Shown here: in pieces, positions 13,124 to 25,160 of the stretch
Layout of the letters: the number at the start of each line of letters is the position of its first letter
Position numbering within the stretch: position 1 is the first letter of the stretch
Source: Calycina herbarum
Taxonomy: Eukaryota; Ascomycota; Leotiomycetes; Helotiales; Pezizellaceae
Assembly (NCBI GenBank): GCA_001414485.1
Contig: LLEY01000006.1
Coordinates: 124,001-188,000, forward strand
Reading direction: 5' to 3'
DNA: 64,000 nt
Made by a program: the position numbers and the translations under genes
The notes under the pieces: model-generated
What the model was told of the DNA's origin: nothing
The model's database searches: none
The model's input: only the letters and a program-made list of their open reading frames with translations

Positions 13124-15215
13124 TGACGGGATGAACTCCGTATCACGTCAAGGGCGTGGAGAAGGGAACTGACCATACTAGAGGTAGACGCTGTGCTTGC
13201 AGGTTCATGGCTTGCAGGTGGTCTTGTGTTTGAGGTTGATTTGCGGTGCAAGGTTTGAGGTGTGTATGCGAGTGATGAGATAGATGTGACGGGTCTAGAC
13301 TTGGTAAGCGTAGCGTAGTGGTGTTTTTTTATTTTTACTCCGAGGGGGTTTTTGGCCCCCACCCCGAGGATTGAGGAGGAAGTGGGGGGAAGGGGGGGGT
13401 TGCAGGGTGATGTATGTTTGTGGAAGATGTTAAGCTTCTTTTCACGGGATTGAGGACAGGCCTTATGTAATCCCTTTTGAATATTGAAAGGGGAAAGGCC
13501 TTCTCGGTTGTTAGTCATTATTGTTGGTTTGGTTGTTGCTCTCTGTTTTTCCAACTGTGAGGTCCAATTTCAAAAACTACCTCAGGAGAGGACTCAGAAG
13601 ACTCACTCGTCCGAAACTCTTGGGAAAAGAATCATCCTCCACACCAATATATGAGGCTATCCACGGGTTTAAAATTTCGTGCAACTACACGTTCCATCGC
13701 TGACTCACTGACGGCCAAACAAAATATCTCAAAGCCTTCTTATTAGCTTACCTTTCTGCTCAGCCTACTGACCGATGACTTACTTCTTACACATCCATCC
13801 ATCTATTCGAAAGAATCTTATCTCATTCCGCGAATCTGCCTTTCCAAGAAAGGTCTTACTTGTAAGAAACTTAAAATCGACATAGCCTTGCTTGGATGGC
13901 ATATGACAACATCCATCCGTTCTTATTTTTGAAAGTCAATTTCCTCCAGAACGAATTGATATTCTTATTCCTACTTCAAAGATTGAGAGATATTGAGTCA
14001 AAAGGCGCAGCGTGATGGCTTCTCGGGGTTGTGTAACCAAACCCTCAAGGTATTTCCACCCCGAACTCCGATGGGAAAGTCAAAACTCGAGCATGCATTT
14101 GTGCTTCCAAGATTCCATCAATCTACCAAATTTGTTGGGCAATTACGCGGTTTATAGATTCGTGTACGTTTCAGGCAATCGTATTTCTTGTTGTTGGAAT
14201 GCTGGAACTGAAGATGCGGGGAACTTGGTAAATGGAGGAGGTGGAGACGAGTTTATTTCGATGCTTGTTTCATTCTGGAGCCTCCTTACGCCCTGTAGTT
14301 AACTTACATCCGATTGAGGAAATCAGTTTACCATGATGTACTAAAGTAGCAGGATACCCAGAAATTAAAATGCGGTCTCGGAGTTCACGCAAGATCTGCT
14401 CATGGAGATTTAGGAAAATCAGATTTGCTACATCAGTTTCGACCAAATTGACCAATTCTCTCGCCGGAACGGCCAGGCCTAAAATGGAAACTTTCTTCGA
14501 AAATTTCTGTACCTGGTTTAAATGACTGTTCAAGTAGTGAACCCCGCAGTGTTATTATTGGCCTACTTGAAAGCAACGTCAAGTGGACACACCAATAAAG
14601 GACTTGGATCGTATAGCATAGTATTTGATTCCATAAGCAAAAGCAAATGGACCCACGCCAGGTTCAACAAGTGATTCTTCAACCTGAATTGGAAGAATGG
14701 AAGACCATCTCGAAATTGAGTACCGTCATTCGTTGGGTTCTTACCTCAAAGGAAGAGTTAATTTAGATTAAGGCTTCTACAAAGTACTTCAGTCCAGTCC
14801 CGAAAGACCAAATTGAGAAAGCAACATACAGTACCAAAAATATGACTGCCTGAGGGACGACTCCACCCCAAAAAAGCTTGCGTACTAGCGTATGTACAAT
14901 GCACACTGAGGCCTGAGTCACCCGGTCGGTTCGTTCGTGCTGATGCTTATTTCCATGTCTGGCTCCATTATTGAAAAGGGTGGGATGAGGCGTCCCATAC
15001 AAACCCATCACCATCCCCACCTCGGAGTTCGCTTATTTACCACGAGGGACGTTCGTGGTTGGCATAGGAGGCTGTTCGTGGCTGTACCAAACGTTGGGAG
15101 GCTGATTCGAGGTATGTGATGGGATGGCTGATCGGAGTAAGAGAGCGTGTTTTGCGCGGTGTTGGCCAGGTGAGATGACTCAATTGAGTTGGATTGGATT
15201 TTGCAAGGTTCGGTC

Positions 15216-15222
15216 TATATAT
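15216..15222 (+). promoter_or_regulatory. Probable TATA box of the small gene at 15362
   Basis: TATATAT lies about 140 bases before the chosen ATG and is followed by a pyrimidine patch and a CA/AAC-rich leader typical of fungal 5' UTRs. Assignment is from position only. Confidence 0.4.
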
Positions 15223-15361
15223 GAGGCTTTCTCTCCTTTTTCTGAATTGATATTTTTCCCATCATCATCATCCACAATTCAATACAAACAATCATCATTC
15301 CCAAACAATACCTCACTGTGGATATCACTCACAAACCATAAACACCCATCCCAAAGTTTAT

Positions 15362-15850
15362 ATGATCAACGACATAGTCAACATGGTCAACGACGTACAA
15401 GCACATACCCTCGCTAGTACGTTCTCCCTCATCAAAACAAAGGTGAGGAATCACTAACAAAGCTCCCAGAACACTCCCAGCCCATGCCTCCATCACCACC
15501 CAACACGAAGGCCAACAAAGATATGGACTCCGCATCAATGGCCAGCGTCTCAACATTCCGGTCAACGGTGAGCTTGCTCAAGGGCAAGCTTGCCAATAAG
15601 GATCGAAAGGCTTCAAAGGAGGCAAAGGCTGCCGTTGATCGATCAACGGTCTCCTATGATAGAGCGGTAGTCAAGAAGAGCTCCCGATCGCTCCCTAAAG
15701 ATTCCAAGTCCCGTAAGTCGATACCTCCTCCAGAGTGGAATGGTAAGCATGGTCCTCCCGATGCATACAGAATTCGAAAGCTAACGATTTTTGTAAACAG
15801 CTCGAGCCAGGACAGCCGAGGCGTACATGGTGCATGCTTTGATGAAGTAA
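15362..15850 (+). CDS. Small basic Ser/Lys-rich hypothetical protein
   Basis: Three exons (15362-15416, 15470-15742, 15801-15850) give 125 residues. Both introns have good signals: GTACGT with ACTAAC before CAG, and GTAAGC with CTAAC before CAG. Phase is kept across both, which supports a real gene. Unspliced, the frame would run on to an unrelated tail. The protein starts MINDIVNMVNDVQAHTLAKH, has a Lys/Ser-rich middle (KLANKDRKASKEAKAAVDRS) and ends EWNARARTAEAYMVHALMK. I recognise no domain, signal peptide or membrane segment. An upstream TATA box and CA-rich leader agree with the start. If the first intron is wrong, translation could begin at 15484 (102 residues). Confidence 0.6.
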
Positions 15851-16067
15851 TCGAGAGGGCCACCCGGGAGGAACGATGTGATATTGTGGTCTCTGGGCGA
15901 AGGGTTTGGTCTGGATAGATCCCCAAGGCGTTTTGGAGCTGGGCATAAATTGTAGCAACAATGGGTATTTGATTCTTCTGAGGGAGAATGTGTAGAGGGG
16001 ATCTGCTTTATGAAGATACGCTTTCCTTGGCTTATACTTATTTATATTAGCGATAATTAATTCTTGA

Positions 16068-17413
16068 TCAAAAACTATCGTCCAATTCATTGTTCATCTT
16101 GACCATACTAGGACTGTCAAGTTCATCAGAATCGTCAAATCCAGCCCCAGCGGTTGTGAGCAAGTCCTTCACTATCCTTTGACTAGCTTCCCGGGCTACT
16201 AAAGGTTAGCTTTTGAGGACTGGAACAGTACATAGTCCTTACCTGGTGTTTGCAAAAGCCTTGATTGTGGAAGATTAAATTGTATGGTTTTGGGGGGACT
16301 CATGCCAAGTTCTCGATAAACTCCTTCAGCATCCTCATCACTGTCGCTTTCCCAACTGATCTCATCTTTCTTCGAGAACTTGGATGCAGTTTCCTTTGCC
16401 TTTCCTTTTGCTGGTGTCTGAACACTAACACCGGGTGTCCTAGGCGCATTGTATTGCTTTCTGATGGGAGAGCTAAAGATTTCCGCGTGAAGTTGAGGAG
16501 CCGCTTCAGGGGGAGAAGACATAGGCGACGCATTGTCTCTCCATGATGGCTTGTTGGACGGGGTTTTCTTCTCCTTACGGGCCGCAAGGGGCGTAGCCTG
16601 AATCCTATAGTTTTTGTCAAGAACTCGATGTAGTAGTGGGTCTTGGTTAACACGTTGCTGGGTGGCATTGGATGGCAAATACTGAGTTGGATCGAATGGC
16701 GAAGATTGTGGTGTCATTGACATGTCCGGAATTCTAGATTGAGTCCCAGGCGTTGTTGGTGGGATTTGGGTATCATCATATTCCTCGTTCGAATTACCCT
16801 TGTAATCCCGTCTTAAGTCCTCGTAGGGCGATGACATTTGTGCCATTCTCGGAGAATCACTAAACAGTGTTTTGGTACGGGGAGCTCGAGGGGTGCTTCC
16901 ACTGATATCCCCGTTGTCTAGGAGAGAATCATCCATCTGGTCGTAGTGGTGGTGATTTGCATCGTCGTTCAAGGTTTCGTCAGCCGGTCGTGAGGACTCG
17001 GCATATGTGCTTGCGTCCTGGTGTGATTGTGTATATGACTGATCTTCGTCCTCCTCGCGTTCCTCCACGCCGGACAAGGAAACATTTGCGCTGGCTTCAA
17101 AAAATTGTTTCCAAAACTACCCCGGGGTTAGCATAATTCGATTTTACTTCCGGCTGGCTGCTCACCTTGGATCCCTCCCAAACTGCTTTAGAATGGTCGG
17201 CATATTGATCGACAATCGGCAGTATACTTGAGGTCACGATTCGGTGAGCTCTGCTGAAGTTGTGGTCAATTTCTGGTTGTAATTAGTTTGTGGCCTATTT
17301 TGGAGGGGCGTTTGTGATTTACCTTGGAGAGTCAGGGTGATGGATTGCTCGAGTTTCTCTAGCTCTTCTGTGAGAGTAAGAGGTCGCGCGGAGGATGAAC
17401 TTGCCCGAGACAT
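16068..17413 (-). CDS. ask1: DASH complex subunit Ask1
   Basis: Four exons on the minus strand (17413-17323, 17272-17166, 17116-16243, 16198-16068) give 400 residues. The N-terminus carries the Ask1 signature: LTLTEELEKLEQSITLTLQE, then IDHNFSRAHRIVTSSILPIV and SKAVWEGSKFWKQFFEASAN. The middle is acidic and Ser/Pro-rich, with many TP and SP sites (for example SMTPQSSPF), as expected for a CDK target. The C-terminus reads REASQRIVKDLLTTAGAGF. Ask1 is part of the DASH/Dam1 ring that couples kinetochores to spindle microtubules. The last acceptor is TAGTAG, a tandem site that can include or skip one codon (Val). Reading the third exon straight on would replace this conserved tail by a short wrong one. 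Confidence 0.93.
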
Positions 17414-17984
17414 TGTGATTTGGGTACTGGGAATGTGACAGGAGTAAAGGTGTGTTTGTATTTCATAGATATCGCGACGCGAAATTGGCGGGTGTTTATT
17501 CGGTTGATGGAGAGACCCTGTCATGTCAACTAGGAGCTTAAGAGCAAAGCTGTTGAGAGTACTCGTACTTGTAGTGAGTCTGGTCCAATCTTCATTCGAA
17601 TATCTATTTTGTGCCAAAAGTTTTAGTAAACTTTCAACAATCTAAAAAGATGTTCAACTTATGACATTGTTAATGGATTCATTGTTCCAGCTTTTTGGGT
17701 AAATTAAATTCGTTCTTCGCGTCCTCCATGAACAATTGTTTGGGTTAGTATGTGCACGAAAATATACTTCAAGAATTTGGCTTCGATTCCAAGTGTAAAT
17801 TATCTATCTGGAATCCTCATGCTCAATCGATATCTCCTCATGTGAAGTAAAGGAAAAGGGGTGTCCAGGCTGTGGTGTAAAAGTCCCCTCTGATGACACA
17901 ATCGGCCTGGAAATCTGGGGAAAGCTTAAGCTCGCATCTTAGAAAGCCTTCAACCACAACTCAAACAAAACAACATAACCCAAA
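17414..17984. other. Divergent promoter region, ASK1 / rhodanese
   Basis: About 570 bases lie between two head-to-head start codons. A 127-codon minus-strand frame overlapping here is only an upstream extension of the ASK1 frame in mixed phase. Nothing else is recognised. Confidence 0.5.
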
Positions 17985-18554
17985 ATGTCAGCCCCACGCC
18001 TCGCAACCTGTCTACTCCGAGCCTCGCGTTCCCCAATTACAAGACAAGCAAGACAATTCAGAGCTCTACCCTCAATCTCCCCGAGCTATGCGCCAACCCT
18101 CAGCTCTCGCCCAAGATTCTACTCCCAAGACGCCACACCAACAAGCAAAATCTACACCTTCACAGAAGTACCTTCCCCCTCCCCCTTTTGCTTACCCAAC
18201 TAACACAGCCCCCAGGTAAAAAGACTCTCAGAAAACCCCTCCGCAGACGTAATCCTCGTCGACACGCGCGAACCAGCAGAACTCAAGAGCACCGGTACAA
18301 TCCCCGGCTCTCTAAACATCCCCGTTACAACAGCACCCGACGCATTCTTCATACTCCCCGAAGACTTCGAAGACCGTTTTGGGTTCGAGAGACCACCAAA
18401 GGAGAAGGAGATTATATTTTTCTGCAAGGCGGGGGTGAGGAGTCGGGCGGCGGCGGAGTTGGCGAGACAGGCTGGGTGGGCGAAGGCTAGTGAGTACCCG
18501 GGGAGTTGGTTGGATTGGACGAAGAATGATGGGGCGAAGGAGAGTGCTAAATAA
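17985..18554 (+). CDS. Mitochondrial rhodanese-domain protein
   Basis: Two exons (17985-18167, 18216-18554) give 173 residues. The N-terminus (about 50 residues, rich in Arg/Ser and lacking acids, MSAPRLATCLLRASRSP) looks like a mitochondrial targeting sequence. One rhodanese domain follows: VKRLSENPSADVILVDTREP, STGTIPGSLNIPV, and the active-site loop FFCKAGVRSRAA with Cys131 as the persulfide nucleophile. It resembles the yeast Rdl1/Rdl2 thiosulfate sulfurtransferases, which handle sulfane sulfur in or near mitochondria. The catalytic Cys and following Arg are present, so activity is expected. The exact substrate is unknown. Confidence 0.88.
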
Positions 18555-18778
18555 GGAATTTTGGTTGGAAATGCATTTATGAAGGGAAGGGTTGGTTAAG
18601 CAGGATGTTGGTTTATCACGTATGCAAATATTTGGACCAAGATGGTTTTATGTTCATTCAAAACCTAATGTATAAATACAATGCCCCCGAGGCAAAGAAG
18701 CAGACTCCTTCCCAATGCCAGTACACCCAAACAAATAGCTACCTAAGACCCATGGAATACGAAATTTGGGAAGACAAT

Positions 18779-19788
18779 TTAGAATCTTAGAAACGCTGGT
18801 GGAGCTGTCGGCGTCGGTTCTGCTGGGGCTGGAGTTTCTGCTGGCTTCTTGTCGTCCGGTGGTTGAATCAAACTCCCACTAGCAAAGAAGAGCCACTTGA
18901 TAGCAATAGCTAGAGCAGCATGTAAACACACCACCAGTATCAAGAGTGCCTTGCTAGTCTGCTTGTCTGTTGCGCTCAAAACAGGGTAGAGATTCCGTAG
19001 CAAGAAAGCTACGCTGAGACCAAATCCAACGCCCACAAACACCCAATTCAATATGTTGATGGGCGACCATGAGATCAAGGCAACCGGAATCCAAATGATA
19101 TTGGAATATCCATATAAAGCCCAGCATTCGAGGATATTGGCGGACTCGCTGCCAAAGTATTTGAGAGCCAGAAAGAGGACCATTGGAATGACCAATGTAT
19201 AGCCGTAAACGAGTCCAGCGGCACCTGAGAAATGTTAACTTCGCACAACTAATACTCCCGTTTGAAACTTACCACTCAAAAGTTTGAAATCATAGATGAA
19301 ATGATCCTGCCCTGTGTTTGCCAGGTACTGATTGATCGTTCCACCAAGGAACAGAATAAATACAACCGTAGTCGCAATCCATATCGGCCCATATAAATCA
19401 GGATTGCCCTCTAGAACGTCGAGGAAGTTCGCCCGCGGATATAGTGCTGCCCAACATCTCGAAAGGACAGAGCTTGTATCAACGTCGAAGAACTGGGCGT
19501 AAAAGGATATCGACCAAAGAAATCGTTTCGAAGAGCCACTGCTAGCAGTTGCAGGAGCAGGGAGGCCAGAAGAAGCTCCCGGTATCTTACGCGATCCGGA
19601 AGATTGATCGGTATTGAAGTTGGAGGAGTGAAATTCTAGGTCTTCCTGTAAATCGGTATGACCAAGGTCGCCCTGAAATACAATTGTTAGCCAGGTTCAG
19701 AGGCAGACCAACTTGGGAATTGTCATCAAAGAGATATATTTACCTCTTCGTCGACATCGACAACTACATCATACCCAGCTCCAGACAT
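18779..19788 (-). CDS. Yip1-domain Golgi membrane protein (Yip5/YIPF1-like)
   Basis: Three exons (19788-19744, 19672-19273, 19224-18779) give 296 residues. The cytosolic N-terminal half is acidic and Ser-rich (MSGAGYDVVVDVDEE...). Five hydrophobic segments follow, the first IWIATTVVFILFLGGTINQY, then AAGLVYGYTLVIPMVLFLAL, the Yip1-type stretch CWALYGYSNIIWIPVALIS, and two more, ending in a Pro/Ala-rich tail. Yip-family proteins bind Rab/Ypt GTPases in early secretory membranes. The FYAQFFDVDTSSVLSRCW stretch before the first membrane segment matches the YIPF1/Yip5 branch, though the branch call is less certain than the family. The start codon precedes a short 15-codon exon. Confidence 0.85.
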
Positions 19789-20569
19789 TTTGTTGGCTCG
19801 GGTCGGGTTGTCAAATATGTGGTTGTATTCTTTGGAGTTGTGACCAGAATGCCAGATCGGCTTAAACGCGGCCCCCTGTCAGCACGGCCCGTGGGATCAA
19901 ATAGAGCCTCATCATGAACCCCACCAGAAGTGTCTACCTTATTAATGGAGGGGTTGCAAGCTACTCAAGGTATTGTATGATTTTACAAGAAGTCAAGGAA
20001 TAAAATGCAGAGATTGGGTTCACTAGGTATTGCAAGATTTTCTGGATGCCAGAGAGTACTTTCACTCAGTCGACTGGATTTCAAGCTTCAAGGCTCACGA
20101 ATCCAGTGCCTACTCTGCAAGGGAAGGGGACTCAAATATTCTCCAAGTTCCAAATTTAAATGCTAGGCAAGATTCCAACGAGCCCTACGTCATTTGTCAC
20201 AACTCCATGCTCTTAGATCGCGTCTTGACAGCCTGTTAGGGAAAGTGAAATAAGCTAGAAATTCAACCATTCTTCGGAGGAAATACTGAAGGAAAGGAGC
20301 CCAGGTCAAAATTGACCCCAACACTTTCCCTGGATATGCCGATTCAACCTACATGCCGTCCCACTTCCCTCGCACGTTTGCAAATCTTCACAGCATAAAA
20401 TCGGGGTTCGAGGAAATTCGTAAATGGTTTATTCCATGATGCCTTGATCATTGTCCCATTTGCTTGCTTCTTGCTATCGTGAAAAATACAGCCAGACATG
20501 CAACCAATTCATCAAGTGCCTCCCCAGTCCATTTGTCCATCCCAGCCAAACGCCAATGGAGCGAACCTT
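19789..20569. other. Intergenic region, no gene seen
   Basis: This is the upstream region of the Yip1-family gene and the downstream region of ubiquitin-L40. Only short frames without recognisable domains occur. Confidence 0.5.
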
Positions 20570-21279
<710 letters not shown>

Positions 21280-22005
21280 TTTGTCGCGTTTTCTCCGAAA
21301 AGTTGGTGGTTTGACGAGAATTAAAACTTCTCGAAATCCAGGTGCCTCCATTGTGGGAATTAGCGAATTTCGTCAGGTGACTATGAGATAGCGTGACTGA
21401 CATAGCGGCACTGCATTCAATACCTTGAAGGCCTCAATAAAAGCGGCAGCAAATACTCTCGTTGTTCCAACATTTTAGGACAATCGAAAATGATTGTTCC
21501 AGTGGATCAAGGTTATTTATATAATTGTCTGAAGGTTACTACTAACCCTCGTTCTAAAAAGTTGAAGCTATTTATTACTGCTGCTTTAACTGTCTGCGAT
21601 TTTGGCTCAGGCTGATCCAAATAATCAAGTTTTCAGAACAATCTTCCCCTGTTTCTTCTAGACATTATACTCTGTTTTTCTCTTCTTATCCAATAAGAGA
21701 AGATTGCGAGCTCGAAACCCAATTTATCCTCTAAAAAGGGATGGAGCAAGTTAGACGTTAACCCTTACTTTTTGAGAATCATTAACAGATAAGTTGAGCA
21801 AGTTACTACTCTGGATTTGAAAGACACGGAAACAAATTTTTTCTGTGGTGTGATTTTCAGTCGATAATCGCTTGCCCTCCTCCCCCAAACCATATCACTT
21901 TCTCGACTTGGGGTATCTTTCTAATTTCTAACATCCCAATCTCTCATTCCCCAACACCATGCTCCAAAGAACGTACAATACCTATTCTCATATCTCATCA
22001 ACCAT
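21280..22005. other. Ubiquitin-L40 promoter and leader; RRN7 3' flank
   Basis: AT-rich DNA with no supported gene. The first bases hold the ubiquitin-L40 5' UTR, since exon 1 extends upstream of the split ATG. Confidence 0.5.
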
Positions 22006-23882
22006 TCATGATTCATCTTCGGAAAAAGAATCATCTTGGTAACTCTTTTGCAGACGAATTCTCCTGTCCTTTAAATGCCAGCGTTCCAAACGAACCTCGA
22101 GTTGAAAAACACTCTTCACAAGCATGTTCACACTGGTTCCCGCATTTTGAGCTGTTCATCTTGTTTTAGCCACATATTCTGCCATCATTGGGTCAAGGTA
22201 TCTTACCAGCTAGTTCATAGAAAGCCTTTGCAACATCAGATAGCTCTTCAAGTGACCGATAACGTTTGTACAGCTCCCCGGGACGCTTGGCTTCTTTATC
22301 CCCATTGCCCACAGCTTTTGGAGTTTTGGGAACGAGACGCTGTTGAACCCTTTTCAGCATATTCATAGCATCCGTCGAATCTGAATCATCTGGGAGTCTC
22401 GGAGGTGGGTCTTGGAGGGGGAAGAAATCGAGTATTGGCTTCGCCACTGCCAATGGTTAGTAAATTGACAAGTGAGAGCATGGTATGAGAACATACATTT
22501 TGGGTCTCGATCATCAATCCATGTACGTTGGTACCAATCAAGATAATCATCTATCTTCTCCTCACTCATTGTCAAAACATCGTTGTCTGTGACTTTGAGT
22601 TCCTCTCCTCTTCGTAACCTTTTCGAAGACCCGGGGATCATAATATCGCCCCATTTTGCCCAGTCAATCTTCATTGTAGTTGGATCAGATCCAGAGTATG
22701 GCAGACGCTCAATGTTATCAAACGGGTAACATAATTTTGTCGCTACCACAATTGCGCTGATTATTTGGATTTCTGGATAGGCCAATGCCTCTCGGGATTT
22801 CTTGAATACAACGGGATATGAAAAGTCAAATTCTAGCATTTCTGCTAAACGTCGAGCTCCGGAGTACATTTCAACTGGTCCGATGTCAATATGCGATCAC
22901 TTCGTATTCATGTGTGGGAGAAACCTACTTGGCAGCCCGAGATCTCGAATATGTTTGTACATGACGAGAGGATAATTGACAGAAGGAAATATCATATTCA
23001 ACTCGGTATTGTAGAATTCAACCAGTTCCAGGACCGAACTATGAAGGACTTCTCCCTTTAATGGTGCTCGGATATCGAATGCAACGATCATGTGAGACGG
23101 AAGTTTCCTCCGCATCTCTTTTGGTAATTCTTTAGTCTGTGAAGTATCAGTATAACACTCATAATTGTAACCAAAGAGAACGAAAAACGAGAATCCACTT
23201 ACAGCTCTAGTATAAAGCATTTCCTCATTCGTGGCCCATTTAAATAAATCCCCCAGACCTGTTGGAAGCCTCATGAGCAGCATCCCCAGATAGCACAGAC
23301 CCAGCGTTTCAACGAGTTTTGGCATCCTCTCTTCAGTTGCGATACTTCTTCGACTCCGTCTCGAAGAAACACTCTTTCCGTCGCTATCAGTGTTTTCTGC
23401 TTCACTCGCCGAGCTGAACAATCCCCCAGATACGGATCCATAGCTTTTGTCTCCAGACTTGATTAACTTGCTGATTCTCAGACCCCACAAGTCTTTGACC
23501 ACAGTCTCAAGCTCGGGAGGGAACCCCTTCTCATTCACGAGCCAGTTGCATTGTTTCCATTGTATCAGCTGAAAACACTGCAAATACAGGTCGATGGCGT
23601 CTTGGCCGCTCAAGAGGCGTTCAACGCGTTCTTTCTTCTCTCGCTGCTTTCGCGACCTTTTTCCTTGAGTATTCCAATCATCCTCATCTAGTTGCGTTTG
23701 TGTGAAACCCTATCGCTGGTCAGTCGAGCGCTGCTTCTATGTTGTAGTTGACCAACCGCTTGTTCATGTCCTCGTTGACAGAATTTTTTGCCGTTCTCGA
23801 TGTAGTATTTTCTCGAGCGACAACCTTCCTCGGTGCAGCTCTCACCCCGGCGAAAACGTTGGTACTCGATATGTGATGACAT
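22006..23882 (-). CDS. rrn7: RNA polymerase I initiation factor Rrn7 / TAF1B
   Basis: Six exons (23882-23757, 23709-23203, 23136-22929, 22874-22497, 22446-22207, 22151-22006) give 534 residues, close to fission yeast Rrn7. The N-terminal zinc ribbon is CTEEGCRSRKYYIENGKKFC...GH (residues 16-40). The following cyclin-like region includes FQLIQWKQCNWLVNEKGFP, LGLCYLGMLLMRLPTGLGDL, MIVAFDIRAPLKGEVLHSSV and a second fold with RRLAEMLEFDFSYP. Rrn7 is the TFIIB-like subunit of the core factor that recruits Pol I to rDNA promoters in the nucleolus. The last exon was found by phase: a donor at GCTG/GTAAG joins to SVNMLVKSVFQLEVRLERW and replaces an early stop at 22193. That C-terminus fits the family better. 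Confidence 0.9.
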
Positions 23883-24391
23883 TTTCCTAGATAGGCATGA
23901 GAAAGTACAGAGAGAAAACCAGGCGGGCGAACTCGGGACCCAAAAAAAAGGGTTACACGAGACCGAGAGTTTCTACTAAAACGCCTTTGGAGGGGCTAGC
24001 AACAGCGATTTAAATTCATCCACTTCACATGTAAATTTATGGCACGTCACATCAAATATCAAGGTGTTTCACAGTCTGAGTATCAATAATAATTTGTTTT
24101 GGAAAGCATCGATTTCTACAGGAGATGTTGTTGCCACATCTCAAGTGCACTTTTTGACTACGCCGGCCAATCGTGATCATGTAGCATCGAGTAACAGGAG
24201 GAAGATGTCGTCCGCAAAGCCCAGATAAAAAAATCAAATCTTTCAGAGATCCTCTACGCAACGACCTTAAAGAATGGAGGTTCCGAGAGCCTTAAGATTC
24301 CACCACAAAGAGTATCCTCCGGACTATCGAGCCTACAAACAAATTTAGTATGCCATCGCTGACAACAAGGTCGGAGTCGAATCGAGGAAAT
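23883..24391. other. Region between RRN7 start and eIF5A end
   Basis: About 500 bases of RRN7 promoter and eIF5A 3' UTR. No gene is recognised. Confidence 0.5.
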
Positions 24392-25160
24392 CTAAGAGCG
24401 AGGAGCCTCCTTGGCTTCAATGGCAAGTTGCTCGCCCATAGCGGTGAGGACAATAACGTCTGGAGGAACGCAGAAGTCAGTAAACCTAGTTTGCTGTTAT
24501 TTCTGCGATGTAAAATACTCACTGGTGTCTTTCTCTTCAGTGGTGAACAACTTCTCAATTTTATCACCAACATCTCCATCAGGAGTCTTAACATCATCTT
24601 TGGTTTCTCCATCATCGGCCATCAAGGAAAGGAATCCATCATCGGAAATATCAAGCTAATCGGGAATGCGTCAGTATGTTTTCGGCTGGAAGCGCAGAAG
24701 CCTGGAAAGCTTACAAGTTGGTATTCCTTGCGGATGACATTGGGGACGTCCATGTTGTGGGTAGATGGGCAAAGCTCTTCGAGTTTCTTGCCGGTGAAGA
24801 TATCGATGGCGACGAGATGGACTTTGGCGTGACCGTGCTTGCCAGTCTTGGAGGTGGACATGTCGACAATCTTGCAAGGACGGTTCTTGATGCAAACGAA
24901 CCCGTTCTTTCTCAAGGCCGAACATTGCATGGGGTAGGTAGCAGAGGCGCCTGCATCGGCGGAGTCGAAGGTGTGCTCATGCTGTAGTGATAGATGCCTG
25001 GTCAGCCGTCTTCTTCTGTTTTCGTTCGTTTCCTGGCGTTATCCCCAACCGCTATGATCGATCTCTCTCGAATGCGCCGACCGACCATGGCATGGTGGGG
25101 TGTGCGTCGTGCGGGGTCTGAAGGAAAAGTGAAGGATCTTACCTGCGCGTCGTCCGCCAT
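24392..25160 (-). CDS. Translation factor eIF5A (hypusinated)
   Basis: Four exons (25160-25143, 24981-24715, 24655-24523, 24459-24392) give 161 residues. The hypusine loop [12 protein letters not shown] is perfect, and Lys54 is the modified residue. The N-terminal [17 protein letters not shown] and the OB-fold end ([28 protein letters not shown]) match fungal eIF5A. The protein relieves ribosome stalling, notably at proline runs, and aids termination. The first exon encodes only MADDAQ and is followed by a 161-nt intron, the longest of this gene; a long first intron is common in highly expressed fungal genes. Confidence 0.96.

Larger units (their letters stand above)
12393..15361. other. Intergenic region without a supported gene
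   Basis: The stretch contains the ERG5 3' region, two microsatellites near 13.05 kb, and AT-rich DNA. Frames of up to 176 codons occur but are low-complexity or unlike any family I recognise. A TATATAT box lies at 15216-15222, about 140 bases before the ATG of the next gene, followed by a CA-rich leader. Confidence 0.5.

Noticed and set aside
13024..13554. 176-codon minus-strand frame
   Set aside because: Its end is made of TATGG/TTGG microsatellite translation (HTIPYHTIPY) and the rest is low-complexity.
14763..15020. 85-codon minus-strand frame with a hydrophobic end
   Set aside because: No family match and no partner exons; left unannotated.
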